From positions 1-33,931 of the forward strand of contig JAFRBA010000215.1 in NCBI GenBank assembly GCA_017405115.1: a DNA stretch of 33,931 nt. Reading direction: 5' to 3'. A program made the translations under genes and the position numbers. This DNA comes from Kiritimatiellia bacterium. Its GTDB lineage: Bacteria; Verrucomicrobiota; Kiritimatiellia; RFP12; UBA1067. The notes beneath the pieces were generated by a model, which was given only the letters and a program-made list of their open reading frames with translations, ran no database searches and was not told where the DNA came from. This document shows positions 6,940-15,825 of this stretch, piece by piece. Position 1 is the first letter of the stretch; every line of letters begins with the position of its first letter.

Positions 6940-8048
6940 ACTACAATCCGGAAGACTTGCCGTTTCGCATAGACAAGACGAGCAAGGCGACGTTCACCGA
7001 TCAGTTGGTGGACGGAGTCCGGAAGGCCGTTGCCGATGGTGTCTTGAAGGAAGGCGACCGTTTGCCGTCACGCGAGGCGATGGCGCGGCACTTCGGCGTC
7101 TCGCTTCGTGTTCCGCGCATGGCGTATTGGCGGCTGAAGGCGGAGGGCGTCGTCATCACCCGGACGAGACTTGGATGTGTCATTGCCCGTCCGAGCGGAT
7201 TAAAGAAGTGGAAGAGCGTTGTGCTTTATGTGCGCCATGAGGCTGATTCCGATTCTTTCTCTGGTTCAACGATTGAGTTTGAGGTGCGCCGCAAGATTGA
7301 GGCGTCCGGCTACCTGATGTTGACTGTAGGCATCCGCCTGAATGCCGCGCGTTCGTTTGACTTCTCCGCAGTTGAGCGCTGCTTCGAGTTCAATGTCGCT
7401 CTTGCGATTGTCTGCTGTACGCACCCAGCCATCCGAAGATGGTTTTCGCGCAGCAATCTTCCGTATGTAATCTTCGGTGGCGTACGCGGTGTGGACGGCT
7501 GTGTCGGAACTGTTCTCGAAAGGGACGACCGGAGTGCCCAAGAGGATTTCGTCGCCCAGTGTGTTGAACGCGGGATTCTGCGAGTCCTTCAGGTCGGGAT
7601 TCTGTACCCCGGCGCGTTGAATCTGAAGCCTCTGTTGGAGGAGTCGGGGATCGTCTGCGACATTTGGAAGATACCCCCGCTGCACGGATTGTCCCATTTG
7701 GACGGCATTGTCCAGGCATCGACCAGGGCGTTTCTTCGGCGATTTGAGAAGGAGGGAAAGTCTTGGTTGCCAGATCTGCTATTGTTCACCGACGATTACG
7801 TCGCATCAGGCGCACTCGCCGCATTTGCAGCCTACGGTATACGAGCTCCGAACGACATCCGTTTTGCGACTCTTGTCAATGAGGGGAATCGTATCCCCTA
7901 CGCCAAGAAGCTTTCGGCTTTTGTACACGACCCGAAGAAGCTCGCACTCCGGCTCATTAGCCCTGCGCTTGCGTATCTCAACAGACGTGAAGTTCCCGTG
8001 AACAACTCGCAGTACATGACATACGAGCGAGGCGAGACGTTTCCATGA
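6936..8048 (+). CDS. GntR-type regulator with periplasmic-binding-protein-like sensor domain
   Basis: The 370-residue protein has an N-terminal winged helix of the GntR type (about residues 15-85, with VADGVLKEGDRLPSREAMARHFGVS). It is followed by a LacI-like type I periplasmic-binding fold (about 92-350; SVVLYVRHE, YVIFGGV, DLLLFTDDYVASG). This architecture (as in AraR) senses a sugar and controls carbohydrate genes. Its ATG overlaps the hipA remnant stop (ATGA 6936-6939), so it seems to be expressed from the hipB promoter. The large surface-protein operon begins 172 bp downstream and is a possible target. The second helix of the HTH is a little unusual (SLRVPRMAYWRL in place of SRxTVxxAL). 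Confidence 0.8.
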   Translation: MNYNPEDLPFRIDKTSKATFTDQLVDGVRKAVADGVLKEGDRLPSREAMARHFGVSLRVPRMAYWRLKAEGVVITRTRLGCVIARPSGLKKWKSVVLYVRHEADSDSFSGSTIEFEVRRKIEASGYLMLTVGIRLNAARSFDFSAVERCFEFNVALAIVCCTHPAIRRWFSRSNLPYVIFGGVRGVDGCVGTVLERDDRSAQEDFVAQCVERGILRVLQVGILYPGALNLKPLLEESGIVCDIWKIPPLHGLSHLDGIVQASTRAFLRRFEKEGKSWLPDLLLFTDDYVASGALAAFAAYGIRAPNDIRFATLVNEGNRIPYAKKLSAFVHDPKKLALRLISPALAYLNRREVPVNNSQYMTYERGETFP

Positions 8049-8163
8049 CGGACAGCCTGCCTGCCGAAGGCACTGTCGACGAAGAGGTGTGTCCCTGTCG
8101 AATTAAGGACATTGAGGACATTTTTGTTTTGTGGGATGTCTTTTGCCGCGGCTATTCTTATAG

Positions 8164-8169
8164 TATAAT
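8164..8169 (+). promoter_or_regulatory. -10 element of the surface-protein operon
   Basis: TATAAT at 8164-8169 lies 51 bp before ATG 8221. It is preceded by TAG, not the TGN seen at most other promoters in this window. No convincing -35 is visible; TTGCCG at 8143-8148 would give a short 15-bp spacer. A repeated GGACATT/GGACATTT pair (8107-8123) just upstream could be an activator site. Confidence 0.5.
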
Positions 8170-8220
8170 CTCGTTGCAACTAAGGAGCATGAGAATAGTT
8201 AACTAACAAGGAAGCAGAAA

Positions 8221-11200
8221 ATGAGGAATGTCATTAGAGTCCAAAGGCTGGTTCTTGCAGCCGTAATCGCGCTGGCGGCGGTCGAGGGACTGACGGCGGA
8301 AATCGTCTGGTCCGGAGGGGCCGGCGTCGAGGAGGATGGATCCTACCATTGGACAAACCGCCTGAACTGGGCCGGCGGGGTGAGGCCAGCGGACGGCGAC
8401 ATCGTCGTCTTCAGGAACGCCGGAGATTTGACGGTTCGGCATCCTAATTCAGGAGACTTCCGGGCGCTGCGCTTCGAGGGCGGCAATGTGACGCTGACGG
8501 CTGCCAACAAGACCGGCTGGGGCTTTGGCGTCAGCTACGCCGCGTCGAACGAACTCCATGTCGCTAGCGGAACGACCGTCTCGCACGACGGCATCGTCAT
8601 TTCCAAGAACCTCAGTCACTCGCTCTACAAGACGGGCGGCGGAACGTTCATGTACAGGCAGATTGGCGGTGACGCGAGCGGAAATTATTTCCGGTCGGTC
8701 GTCGTGGCAGAAGGTACGCTGCAAGGCCAGACAACGGAGGCTGTTGACGCTCTCCGCATGTGCGCACAGAAGCTTGTCGTTGGCTCTGGCGCGACGTTCT
8801 ACGCGAGAACCTGTAAATTCATCACGACGATGGAGATTGTCATGGAGGAAGGCTCAAAGCTGCATCTTCGTGGCTGGGCCACGAGAAACACCATCGGGGG
8901 ACTTTCGGGCTGCGGCGAGGTCTTCGACACAAGCTCGTCCTATTCGCCTCTGTTTATTGTTGTGCCGGAAGGTGCCGACCAGGTCTTCTCCGGCACGTTC
9001 AATGCCAATATCCAGCCGCAGATTGCCAAGAGTTCAATGGCCCGCTGGGTTTTGGGCGCGACGAACGTGTTCGAGAACGCCGGCACGACGACCGCCAGCC
9101 AGTGGCTGTCGTTCCTGCCGGGCGTGAAGGGGCCTTTCGTGTTCGGCTCGGACTATCGGTGCAATTCGGGAGGCTTCCCGCTCCATCTGGCCGACACGGA
9201 CGGCAACCCCGTGGCTGTCATCGCGCGAATCGACGGCAGCGCGAACACATTCTGCGTGGACGGTCCGGGCGACTTCTATGTCAAGGCGGGGACGACTACG
9301 CTGACCAACCGGCAGGTGCAGCTGACGGGCGTTTTCGGCGTCAAGGGCGGCACCACGACGCTGGGGGACGGTACGGCGTTCGGGAGCTTCGACTTTTCGA
9401 CCATAGGCGGACTCGACGTGGCCGGCGGCACACTGAAGATCAACAACTCCGGTGCGACGACATGCGGCGCAAAGGTCACGGGCGGCGGAACCCTGGATGT
9501 CAGGTCGCCGATGACGTTCGGCAACTACAGCAAGACCTCCGGCGCGACGACTCTCTTCGCCGACATGACGATGACCGACGGCGAGGCGAATCTGGGGAAC
9601 TTTACCTTTTCCGCGGACGACGTCACGCTTCGGCAGTCTGGCGGTACGCTGATTGCCGGCAGCGCGCCGACGATCGGCGGTTCAGCATCGGCGGCGAATC
9701 TCGTTTTGGACGGTGGAATCGTGCGGATTCCATTCACGACCGCTGCGCCGAAGGCTCCGTTCAACACGGCGTCCGGAACGCTGTCCGTCTCCGTCGGCGA
9801 GGGAGGCGCGACGCTCCAGGGCCTCACGTATCTTGACGGCGGCGTCGAAATCCACTACGGCCTCAACGTCTTGGTCTCGCGCGCCATCGCCTCGGCGGCG
9901 GGAGGCGTAGACGGCGGTATCGTCCACCGCGGCTCCCCGTTCTTCAGCTATTCGGCGCGGCCGTCCATCTCCGGCCCGTTTGCGGTCGATGGAACGGCGG
10001 TACACGTGGCGTCCGGCGCCAGCCTCTCCGGTGACGGGGGCTTCTTCGGTTCCGGCGACTTCGTGCTGAGGAACGGGCAGCTGGCCATCGACGCGCGCGC
10101 CGCTTCGGGGACTCTGACGCTTGGCGGCGCCGGCAAGGCGCTCAAGGCCGGCGGAGGATCGTTGATTTTCCTGCGCAAGTCGTCGGGCGACCCTGCGCAG
10201 TCGGTCGAAGTGCCGTCGATGACGTTCGAGCCAGGCGGCATGCTCGTCCTGCGCGACGACGTCGCCAAGGTCGGGGCTGACGGCGCCTCGAGCGTCAGGG
10301 TGACGGAAGGCTCTGTGCCGGTGTCCGCTGCGAGCGGGCGCGTCCTAGCGAACGTGTTTGGCCTCAAGAACCTCGAGATCGGTTTCCTCGGCTACGATTC
10401 GTCGCGCGGCTTTGTGCCTCTTTCCGGCGTCCTCAGCCAGTCCACGTTCTCCGGTTCGACATCGGGCACAGTCCTTCGGTTCGTCCAGAACGCAGGAGCC
10501 TGGTACGAGACCCCGGCTTCGGCCTCGTACGCGGCGGAGGCGATGGCGATTGCGGATCAGATGACCGTCAGGCTTGGCGCGAACACGACGCTGGCCATCG
10601 GCGACGGCGTGAACACGGGCGTCCTCGCCCTGGAGAAGACGGCCCAGCTGCAGGCGGCGGCGGGCGCGGGCGTCTCGTTCGGTGCGGCGGAGGGCCTTGT
10701 CGTCGTTGGCGGGTACACGTCGGGCGAGAGCAGCCGCAGCACGCTTTCCGCGCCGATCCTCGCAGGGGCGGGGCTTTCGATCATGGGAGTCGCGGACAAT
10801 TCGGTCTTCCGCGCGGTCAACCTGTCCGGCGCGAACGCCTATTCCGGCGTGGCGCGGATCGGGTCGGCCTGCGTCTACGCCCAGAGTGCGGCCTGCTTCT
10901 CGTCGGGCGACGTCTACGTCATCGGCGGCGAGCGCCACGGTGGCCAGGTGCGGTTCGACCTCGAAGGCGGCACGTGGGCGAACGGCTTCCATGTCGCCGG
11001 GACGGGCATCCGCCATTCCGAGTACAACGGGCGCATGGGCAACGGCGCGCTGTCGTTCAAGAAGAGCGGAACGGTCTCCGGCGCGGTCGAGCTGACGGCG
11101 CCTGCGCGGATCGCCACATCGTCGGCGGATGCGACCGGCACCCTGTCAGGCGTCGTTTCCGGCGACCGGCTCGACGTTGCCCACTCGCCCGGCGTCATCG

Positions 11201-11733
11201 TTCTTTCCGGCGCGAACACCTACACGGGCGGGACACATGTCGTGAGGGCCACGTTGGCGCTGGCGCGCGGAGACTCTGCGGGAACAGGGCCGGTCGTCCT
11301 CGAGGACGGCGCACTCGTCTTCGAGAACGCGGAGGCGGTGACGTTCACCAACGCGCTTTCCGGCGTCGGCACCGTTGCGCTGAAGGGGACGGCGCCCGTC
11401 GCGTTCCATTGCGACGTCTCGGATCTTGACGCGGCTCTCGACCTCGCGGGGACGCGGCAGACGTTCGACGAACTTCCGCCGTTCAACTCGATCACGAACT
11501 CGCAGACGGCCAAGGCTACGGTCGCCTTGGCGGGAGGCCTCGGATCCGTTGACTGGGGTGATCGCACGGTTGGCGGAAAGACCAGTCTCGCCGTCGGCGA
11601 GGGGACTCTTCTCGATCTTGGCGGGCGTACGGTCGACGTCTACCGCATCGAACCCGGGTCGGAAGGTCGCATCGTCAACGGCACGGTCAACGAGAGCCAT
11701 CCGGCCGCTGGTCTCTTCTTGATCTTCAGGTAG
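8221..11733 (+). CDS. Secreted autotransporter-type beta-strand-repeat (PATR) surface protein
   Basis: The 1170-residue protein has a signal peptide (about residues 1-26, cleavage after LTA). The rest is a long Gly/Thr/Ser-rich repetitive passenger expected to form a right-handed beta-helix. Near the C-terminus it carries a classic passenger-associated repeat, SGANTYTGGTHVVRATLALA, and earlier a related GANAYSG segment. The family normally decorates the cell surface or is secreted and binds or processes glycans. There is no C-terminal beta-barrel translocator and no PEP-CTERM or type IX sorting signal: the protein ends in FLIFR shortly after the repeats. How it stays on or leaves the cell is therefore unclear. 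AAGGAAG lies upstream of the ATG. The GH123-like gene starts 11 nt after its stop codon. Confidence 0.82.
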   Translation: MRNVIRVQRLVLAAVIALAAVEGLTAEIVWSGGAGVEEDGSYHWTNRLNWAGGVRPADGDIVVFRNAGDLTVRHPNSGDFRALRFEGGNVTLTAANKTGWGFGVSYAASNELHVASGTTVSHDGIVISKNLSHSLYKTGGGTFMYRQIGGDASGNYFRSVVVAEGTLQGQTTEAVDALRMCAQKLVVGSGATFYARTCKFITTMEIVMEEGSKLHLRGWATRNTIGGLSGCGEVFDTSSSYSPLFIVVPEGADQVFSGTFNANIQPQIAKSSMARWVLGATNVFENAGTTTASQWLSFLPGVKGPFVFGSDYRCNSGGFPLHLADTDGNPVAVIARIDGSANTFCVDGPGDFYVKAGTTTLTNRQVQLTGVFGVKGGTTTLGDGTAFGSFDFSTIGGLDVAGGTLKINNSGATTCGAKVTGGGTLDVRSPMTFGNYSKTSGATTLFADMTMTDGEANLGNFTFSADDVTLRQSGGTLIAGSAPTIGGSASAANLVLDGGIVRIPFTTAAPKAPFNTASGTLSVSVGEGGATLQGLTYLDGGVEIHYGLNVLVSRAIASAAGGVDGGIVHRGSPFFSYSARPSISGPFAVDGTAVHVASGASLSGDGGFFGSGDFVLRNGQLAIDARAASGTLTLGGAGKALKAGGGSLIFLRKSSGDPAQSVEVPSMTFEPGGMLVLRDDVAKVGADGASSVRVTEGSVPVSAASGRVLANVFGLKNLEIGFLGYDSSRGFVPLSGVLSQSTFSGSTSGTVLRFVQNAGAWYETPASASYAAEAMAIADQMTVRLGANTTLAIGDGVNTGVLALEKTAQLQAAAGAGVSFGAAEGLVVVGGYTSGESSRSTLSAPILAGAGLSIMGVADNSVFRAVNLSGANAYSGVARIGSACVYAQSAACFSSGDVYVIGGERHGGQVRFDLEGGTWANGFHVAGTGIRHSEYNGRMGNGALSFKKSGTVSGAVELTAPARIATSSADATGTLSGVVSGDRLDVAHSPGVIVLSGANTYTGGTHVVRATLALARGDSAGTGPVVLEDGALVFENAEAVTFTNALSGVGTVALKGTAPVAFHCDVSDLDAALDLAGTRQTFDELPPFNSITNSQTAKATVALAGGLGSVDWGDRTVGGKTSLAVGEGTLLDLGGRTVDVYRIEPGSEGRIVNGTVNESHPAAGLFLIFR

Positions 11734-11744
11734 GGGGGCGTGCG

Positions 11745-14684
11745 ATGAGCCGAATTCCTGTGCTGGCTGCGGCTCTCGGGGCGGCTTGCGCTTCGTTCGC
11801 CGGGAATCTCTTCCCTCGCGGCGACTTCGACGCGGCGGACAGGACTCTCAGAGGCGATGCAATTCCGAATCCAGGCGCACTCTCGCTTTTCGTCGAGGAC
11901 GCCAACTGGAACCGGTGCGGCCGGCTGGAGGTCATGCGCGCCGTCACGAACGACGACGGCTCCGTCGTCTTCGCGGCGTGTGCCTTCATCGGCGGCGACG
12001 GGAAGGCCGTCGGCCTGCCGGTGAAGGGCGACACGCTCTACGACTTTTCGTTCGAGGTGCGCAGCGACAGCGTCAAGAGCGTCAACGTCAAGTTCCAGGA
12101 CTGGAAGACGGGCGTGTGGGCCAGGGACTCCAAGCCCGGCAAGACCTCACTCGGGAAAGTGTACGTTCGCCCCGGCTGGTCCCGCTACTGCGGCACCTTC
12201 CGCACGCATCCCGGCGCGACGCGCGCGGTGCTGGCGCTCCAGATGTGGCAATCGACGCAGTATCCGCCTGTCACGCTCCGCATCGGCGACGCCGTCCTGT
12301 TCGACAACGTGACGGTCGAGGAGTCGCGCGATCTCGCGAGGGCGCTTCTCTCGGGCGGCGCTGATGCGGAGCAGAGCAAGCCCGTCGCCCGGACAAAGGC
12401 CGCACGCAGCGGCGAGGTCTTCGGCGATTTCCTGAGGCTGGATCCGAAGAGGGGCGTGCTGGAGCCGATGGGCGCAAAGACCGAGGCGACGCTGACGGCG
12501 GGAGCGGACGCGCTTGAGGTGCGCGTCGTCTGCGATGAGCCTCGCAAGGTGCGCCCGGGCACGGCGGACAACCTGTGGGCGGCGGACGTGCTGGAGGTCT
12601 ATTTCGGCCCTGCGGGGAAGAATCCGGATCGGACGTCGACGCAGTTTGCATGGAATCCGGCCGGCGCGCGCACGGCGTTCAAGAGCGGCGTCGACATGCC
12701 CGAATGGTCTGCGAAGTGGAGCGTCGAGACGCAGGTCGGCAAAAACGGATACACGAGCGTCGCGCGTATTCCGTATGCGCTGCTGGGCTTCAGATCCGTG
12801 CCGGAGCAGGGAGAGTCGATTCGCGTCAACGTCTGCCGCACGCGCGCGGCGGCCAGGGAGCTCGGATGCTGGGCGCCGGTTAAGGAAAAGTTCGCCGAGG
12901 TGGATCGGTTCGGCTTCTTCGTCTTCGGTTCGTGGAACGACGCGCTGGTGCGCGGGTGGAAGGCCGAGGGCGAGAAGGCGTCCACGCGCGACGAGTTCGA
13001 GGCTGCGGTCCAGCGCATCGAGGCGGCTCGCCGCGACGCCAGGTTCAACGCGCTCAAGGGAAAACCGTTCACCGTCGCACGCGTATCGTCCACGTCCGAC
13101 TTCGGCTGTCCGTTCGTGCCGTCCGAGGTGTTCGAGCCGCCGGAGAGGATTGAACTGAAGGCGGCCGTCAACGAGGTGACGGGCGTTCCCGTGGCGGTCA
13201 TGAACCTCTCGGGGAGGACGGAGGAATACGTCGTGCGGCTTGAGACGGACACGTCCAATCCGGCGGAGGAATGGCGCGCCGGATACAATGGGAAGTTCGG
13301 TTTGGCAGGGCTTGAGCCGGAGCGCGTGACGCTCCGCCGGGCGATGAGGTTCAAGGACACGGAGCAGACGCCGTGCACGGTGCGGCTCGATCCGCTGTCG
13401 TGCGCGGGCGACGTCCTGTCACTTGTCGTGCCACCGAAGGAGGCCGGGGTCGTCTGGATCGACTTCGACCTCATGGATGCAAAGCCCGGGACCTACGCCG
13501 GGCGTTTGCGCGTCATGCCGCTCGGGGAGTCCGCGTCGTTCAACCCCGCGAAGGGGAAGGGCTACCACGAGCGGCAGTACAAGGGAGCAATGCAGGACGT
13601 GCCGTTCTTGCTGGAAATCAGGCCGATCGTCCTTGCAAAGCGTCCGGCGCGGCCCGGCGGGTTCTTCCAGCGCCCGATCAACAGGCAATCGGCGAAGATG
13701 ATGATGGACGCCGGCGTGACGGAGTTCCAGGTGTCGCCGTGGGACGTCGTCTATGCGCACGACAAGGCAACGGGCGCAATAGACCTCACGAAGCCGCTGT
13801 CGCAGGCTGTGCGCGCGATGGATGACATTCGCCGACAGACTGCGTGGGCCAAAGAGTATGGCATCGGGCGCCCGACATTCTTCGTCGGGTTCGGATGCTA
13901 TGACGCCGCACTTGCAAAGTACGGACGGCCCGGACTGGCGCTCGACGAGAAGGCGCGTTGCTTTGGAGAGTATGTGAAGGCCGTCCGGCATCTCATGAAC
14001 GGCGCCGGAGTCGCCGTCGCCGACTTCAACATGGAAACGTTCGACGAGCCGCAGCTCAGGCGCGCGCCGGAAATCGCCGCCGCGCACAAGGCCGCTAAGG
14101 CGGCGGCACCCGAGGTGCGCCTGACGCTCACGATGGGCGGCGTGAGGCTTCCGATCGCGTTCTTCCGTGAAATGGCCGACACCACGGACTCGTGGCTTCT
14201 ATGGGACGGCTTCTACTTCCAGCAGGGGGAGTTCGTCGAGTTCAACGCAAAGCAGATGGCGAGGGGCAAGACGATTCGTCACTATACCTGCTCCACCTCG
14301 CCGCGCACGCCGCTCTACCGCGAGTATCGTCTGCACGCCTGGTTCGGCGAGTACCACGGCTTGAGCGCCGACGAGAAGTTCTGGTTCTGCGACGACATGG
14401 GCGGGATGGGCCAGCCCGACTTCAAGGTGACGACCTTCGGGAGCCTAGTCTACCGCAACTTCGACACGTTCGTGCCGTCGATGAGGTACATGAACCTCCG
14501 GCAGAGCGTGCAGGACGTAAAGTACCTCGCCAAGCTGCGTGAAGTCGCGGGCTCCGAGCCTGAGGTGGCGGCGTTCCTGAAGTCTGCGCCGGAGCGCGTG
14601 ATGGTCGTCGACATGCACGACAGGACGGCGCCGGATCGGATGCGCGAGGAGGCGGCCCGACTGATTCTGAAGTACCTGCGCTGA
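11745..14684 (+). CDS. Secreted GH123/DUF4091-like glycoside hydrolase with two binding modules
   Basis: The 979-residue product has a signal peptide (residues 1-19). It has a first beta-sandwich similar to carbohydrate-binding lipoprotein modules (about 20-190), a family-9-like binding domain (about 215-395, with DVLEVYFGP and SVARIPYALLG), a linker sandwich, and a C-terminal TIM barrel (about 640-960). The barrel contains NMETFDEP; D767-E768 match the Asp-Glu pair used by GH123 and DUF4091 enzymes. GH123 members release N-acetylgalactosamine with substrate assistance, so a host or microbial glycan is a plausible substrate. A GGGGGG ribosome-binding site lies before the ATG. It is the second gene of an operon with the beta-strand-repeat protein. 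Confidence 0.75.
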   Translation: MSRIPVLAAALGAACASFAGNLFPRGDFDAADRTLRGDAIPNPGALSLFVEDANWNRCGRLEVMRAVTNDDGSVVFAACAFIGGDGKAVGLPVKGDTLYDFSFEVRSDSVKSVNVKFQDWKTGVWARDSKPGKTSLGKVYVRPGWSRYCGTFRTHPGATRAVLALQMWQSTQYPPVTLRIGDAVLFDNVTVEESRDLARALLSGGADAEQSKPVARTKAARSGEVFGDFLRLDPKRGVLEPMGAKTEATLTAGADALEVRVVCDEPRKVRPGTADNLWAADVLEVYFGPAGKNPDRTSTQFAWNPAGARTAFKSGVDMPEWSAKWSVETQVGKNGYTSVARIPYALLGFRSVPEQGESIRVNVCRTRAAARELGCWAPVKEKFAEVDRFGFFVFGSWNDALVRGWKAEGEKASTRDEFEAAVQRIEAARRDARFNALKGKPFTVARVSSTSDFGCPFVPSEVFEPPERIELKAAVNEVTGVPVAVMNLSGRTEEYVVRLETDTSNPAEEWRAGYNGKFGLAGLEPERVTLRRAMRFKDTEQTPCTVRLDPLSCAGDVLSLVVPPKEAGVVWIDFDLMDAKPGTYAGRLRVMPLGESASFNPAKGKGYHERQYKGAMQDVPFLLEIRPIVLAKRPARPGGFFQRPINRQSAKMMMDAGVTEFQVSPWDVVYAHDKATGAIDLTKPLSQAVRAMDDIRRQTAWAKEYGIGRPTFFVGFGCYDAALAKYGRPGLALDEKARCFGEYVKAVRHLMNGAGVAVADFNMETFDEPQLRRAPEIAAAHKAAKAAAPEVRLTLTMGGVRLPIAFFREMADTTDSWLLWDGFYFQQGEFVEFNAKQMARGKTIRHYTCSTSPRTPLYREYRLHAWFGEYHGLSADEKFWFCDDMGGMGQPDFKVTTFGSLVYRNFDTFVPSMRYMNLRQSVQDVKYLAKLREVAGSEPEVAAFLKSAPERVMVVDMHDRTAPDRMREEAARLILKYLR

Positions 14685-14741
14685 CACGATGGCGTATTCG
14701 CTTTGACCGCGCAGGCGGGGATGTTGTATTAGAACTTTCCC

Positions 14742-14755
14742 AACCCTGTAGGGTT
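14742..14755. repeat. AACCCT-GT-AGGGTT palindrome
   Basis: AACCCT at 14742-14747 and AGGGTT at 14750-14755 form a 6-bp dyad with a 2-bp centre, downstream of the GH123-like gene. The loop is too short for a good RNA hairpin, so a DNA-level site is more likely. Confidence 0.4.
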
Positions 14756-14772
14756 ATGCGAAATCAGCAGAG

Positions 14773-14797
14773 AAGCCGCTTTTTGGGCGGCTTTTTG
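14773..14797 (+). terminator. Intrinsic terminator of the surface-protein/GH123 operon
   Basis: AAGCCGC at 14773-14779 pairs with GCGGCTT at 14787-14793, with a 7-nt loop and a TTTTT run at 14792-14796. It lies about 90 bp after the stop codon of the GH123-like gene. Confidence 0.75.
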
Positions 14798-14865
14798 CCA
14801 GATATTCAATTTGAGCGTTTTTTCCGCGTCGATTTTCCCCGCTGGCATCGCACGAAAACCCCAAT

Positions 14866-15243
14866 GATTTCGCATGCGGCATTGCCGCAGAATCGACAAA
14901 TTGGCGCGCCGTGGTCGCGGACATGATGTCGCGCAAGTTCGGCAAGGCGGCGCCCGCGATGATGCGGTACATGGACGAGACTTACGACTCGCTCGTCAAG
15001 AACGGCTATCCAGGCACCGAGATACTCCTTCCGTACGGAAGCCCCGTAGGGGGCACGTCGTTCCTGAAGGGAGCGGAGATCGCCCGCTGGCAGAAGCTCT
15101 TCGACGAGGCGGAGAAACTGGTCGCGGGCGACGAGAAGAGCTCGGCGAACCTGCGCATCGCGCGGATCGACCTGGACGTCTTCAACGTCATGTACGCGGC
15201 GAAGGTGCGGCGCGAGGCGCCTGGCTACGAGTTCAAGGTGTAG
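14866..15243 (+). pseudogene. DUF4838-type protein remnant (C-terminal end)
   Basis: A frame open from about 14850 to TAG 15241-15243 encodes a helical segment with NWRAVVADMMSRKFGKAAP and a later WQKLFDEAEKLVAGD. This resembles the C-terminal end of DUF4838 domain proteins, secreted carbohydrate-active proteins common in this phylum. There is no signal peptide, catalytic domain or ribosome-binding site, and a terminator for the upstream operon lies just before it. I read it as the tail of a lost gene. GTG 14911 could start a 110-residue protein, but nothing supports expression. Confidence 0.55.
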
Positions 15244-15287
15244 CAATGGTTTGGGGACAGTCCCCCAATGGTGTGGGGACAGTCCCC
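15244..15287. repeat. Tandem 22-bp repeat with GGGGACAGTCCCC palindrome
   Basis: Two 22-bp units (15244-15265 and 15266-15287) differ at one base. Each contains GGGGAC-A-GTCCCC, a perfect dyad (15253-15265 and 15275-15287). They begin at the first base after the stop of the DUF4838 remnant. They resemble REP-type palindromes mobilised by Y1/RAYT transposases, but none is encoded in this window. Confidence 0.75.
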
Positions 15288-15298
15288 GTCTGCGGTTA

Positions 15299-15375
15299 GC
15301 AAAATGACAGACCGGGGCTTCTGCAGTGCTTGCAAAATGACAAAATGAGCTGGTTTGTGCGCTTGCAAAATGACA
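15299..15375. repeat. Three GCAAAATGACA repeats at exact 33-bp spacing
   Basis: Copies start at 15299, 15332 and 15365, all in the same orientation, giving a strict 33-bp period (about three helical turns). Copies two and three share more flanking bases (CTTGCAAAATGACAAA). The layout resembles iterons or a cooperative operator. Confidence 0.75.
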
Positions 15376-15401
15376 AATCTTTTGCTAACATATGCCAGTA
15401 A

Positions 15402-15443
15402 ATGGAGAAAAAGACGATAAAATACAAGTTTTATGCACGGTAG
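15402..15443 (+). pseudogene. 13-codon gene-start remnant after the 33-bp repeats
   Basis: ATG 15402 begins MEKKTIKYKFYAR and stops at TAG 15441-15443. A lysine-rich start like this, 27 bp after three iteron-like repeats, could be the beginning of a lost gene such as another ATPase. The evidence is only its position and composition. Confidence 0.3.
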
Positions 15444-15599
15444 AGGGGAAGATTCGCTGCATGCCAATCTACAGGGCACCGCTAGGCAAGCCGACAACGG
15501 TCGCGCGTAGCGCTCTCGTCTCGGCGGCAACTCTTGTCGGCTGGGAATCGCGGATCTGATGCCGTAGTGGGGATGCGCCCGCGCACCCCTGCTAGTGCA

Positions 15600-15678
15600 T
15601 CCGCTTCGCGGACAGCCTTCGGCTGGGGGATATGCAGGCGTCGGGTTGGCCGAGGGCAACGCCCGAGCCGCGAAGCGG
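15600..15678. repeat. Cluster of four tight hairpins with 3-nt loops
   Basis: The hairpins are TCCGC-TTC-GCGGA (15600-15612), CAGCC-TTC-GGCTG (15613-15625), GGGC-AAC-GCCC (15654-15664) and CCGC-GAA-GCGG (15668-15678). The first and fourth are reverse complements of each other, so they also form a long-range inverted repeat. No gene overlaps them. Confidence 0.6.
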
Positions 15679-15796
15679 TCGCCAGAGCCCGCACGGAGGC
15701 TGTTTGCCAGCCGTCGGAGTTGTTTCTCAAATGCGCAAGGCTCTCCAGAGGCGCGACAGCGTTTTGCAAGGTGGGATATTCTAGTTCTCCACTATA

Positions 15797-15825
15797 CTGA
15801 CATGCGTTATGCATTTTGGTATAAT
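15797..15825 (+). promoter_or_regulatory. Promoter of the beta-helix enzyme (CTGACA-17-TATAAT)
   Basis: CTGACA at 15797-15802 and TATAAT at 15820-15825 are 17 bp apart, with TGG before the -10. The leader to ATG 15858 is about 25 nt and contains GGAG at 15847-15850. Confidence 0.75.

Noticed and set aside
15299..15375. CRISPR array
   Set aside because: Only three 11-bp repeats with 22-bp partly similar spacers, and no cas genes; too short and regular for CRISPR, better seen as iteron-like sites.
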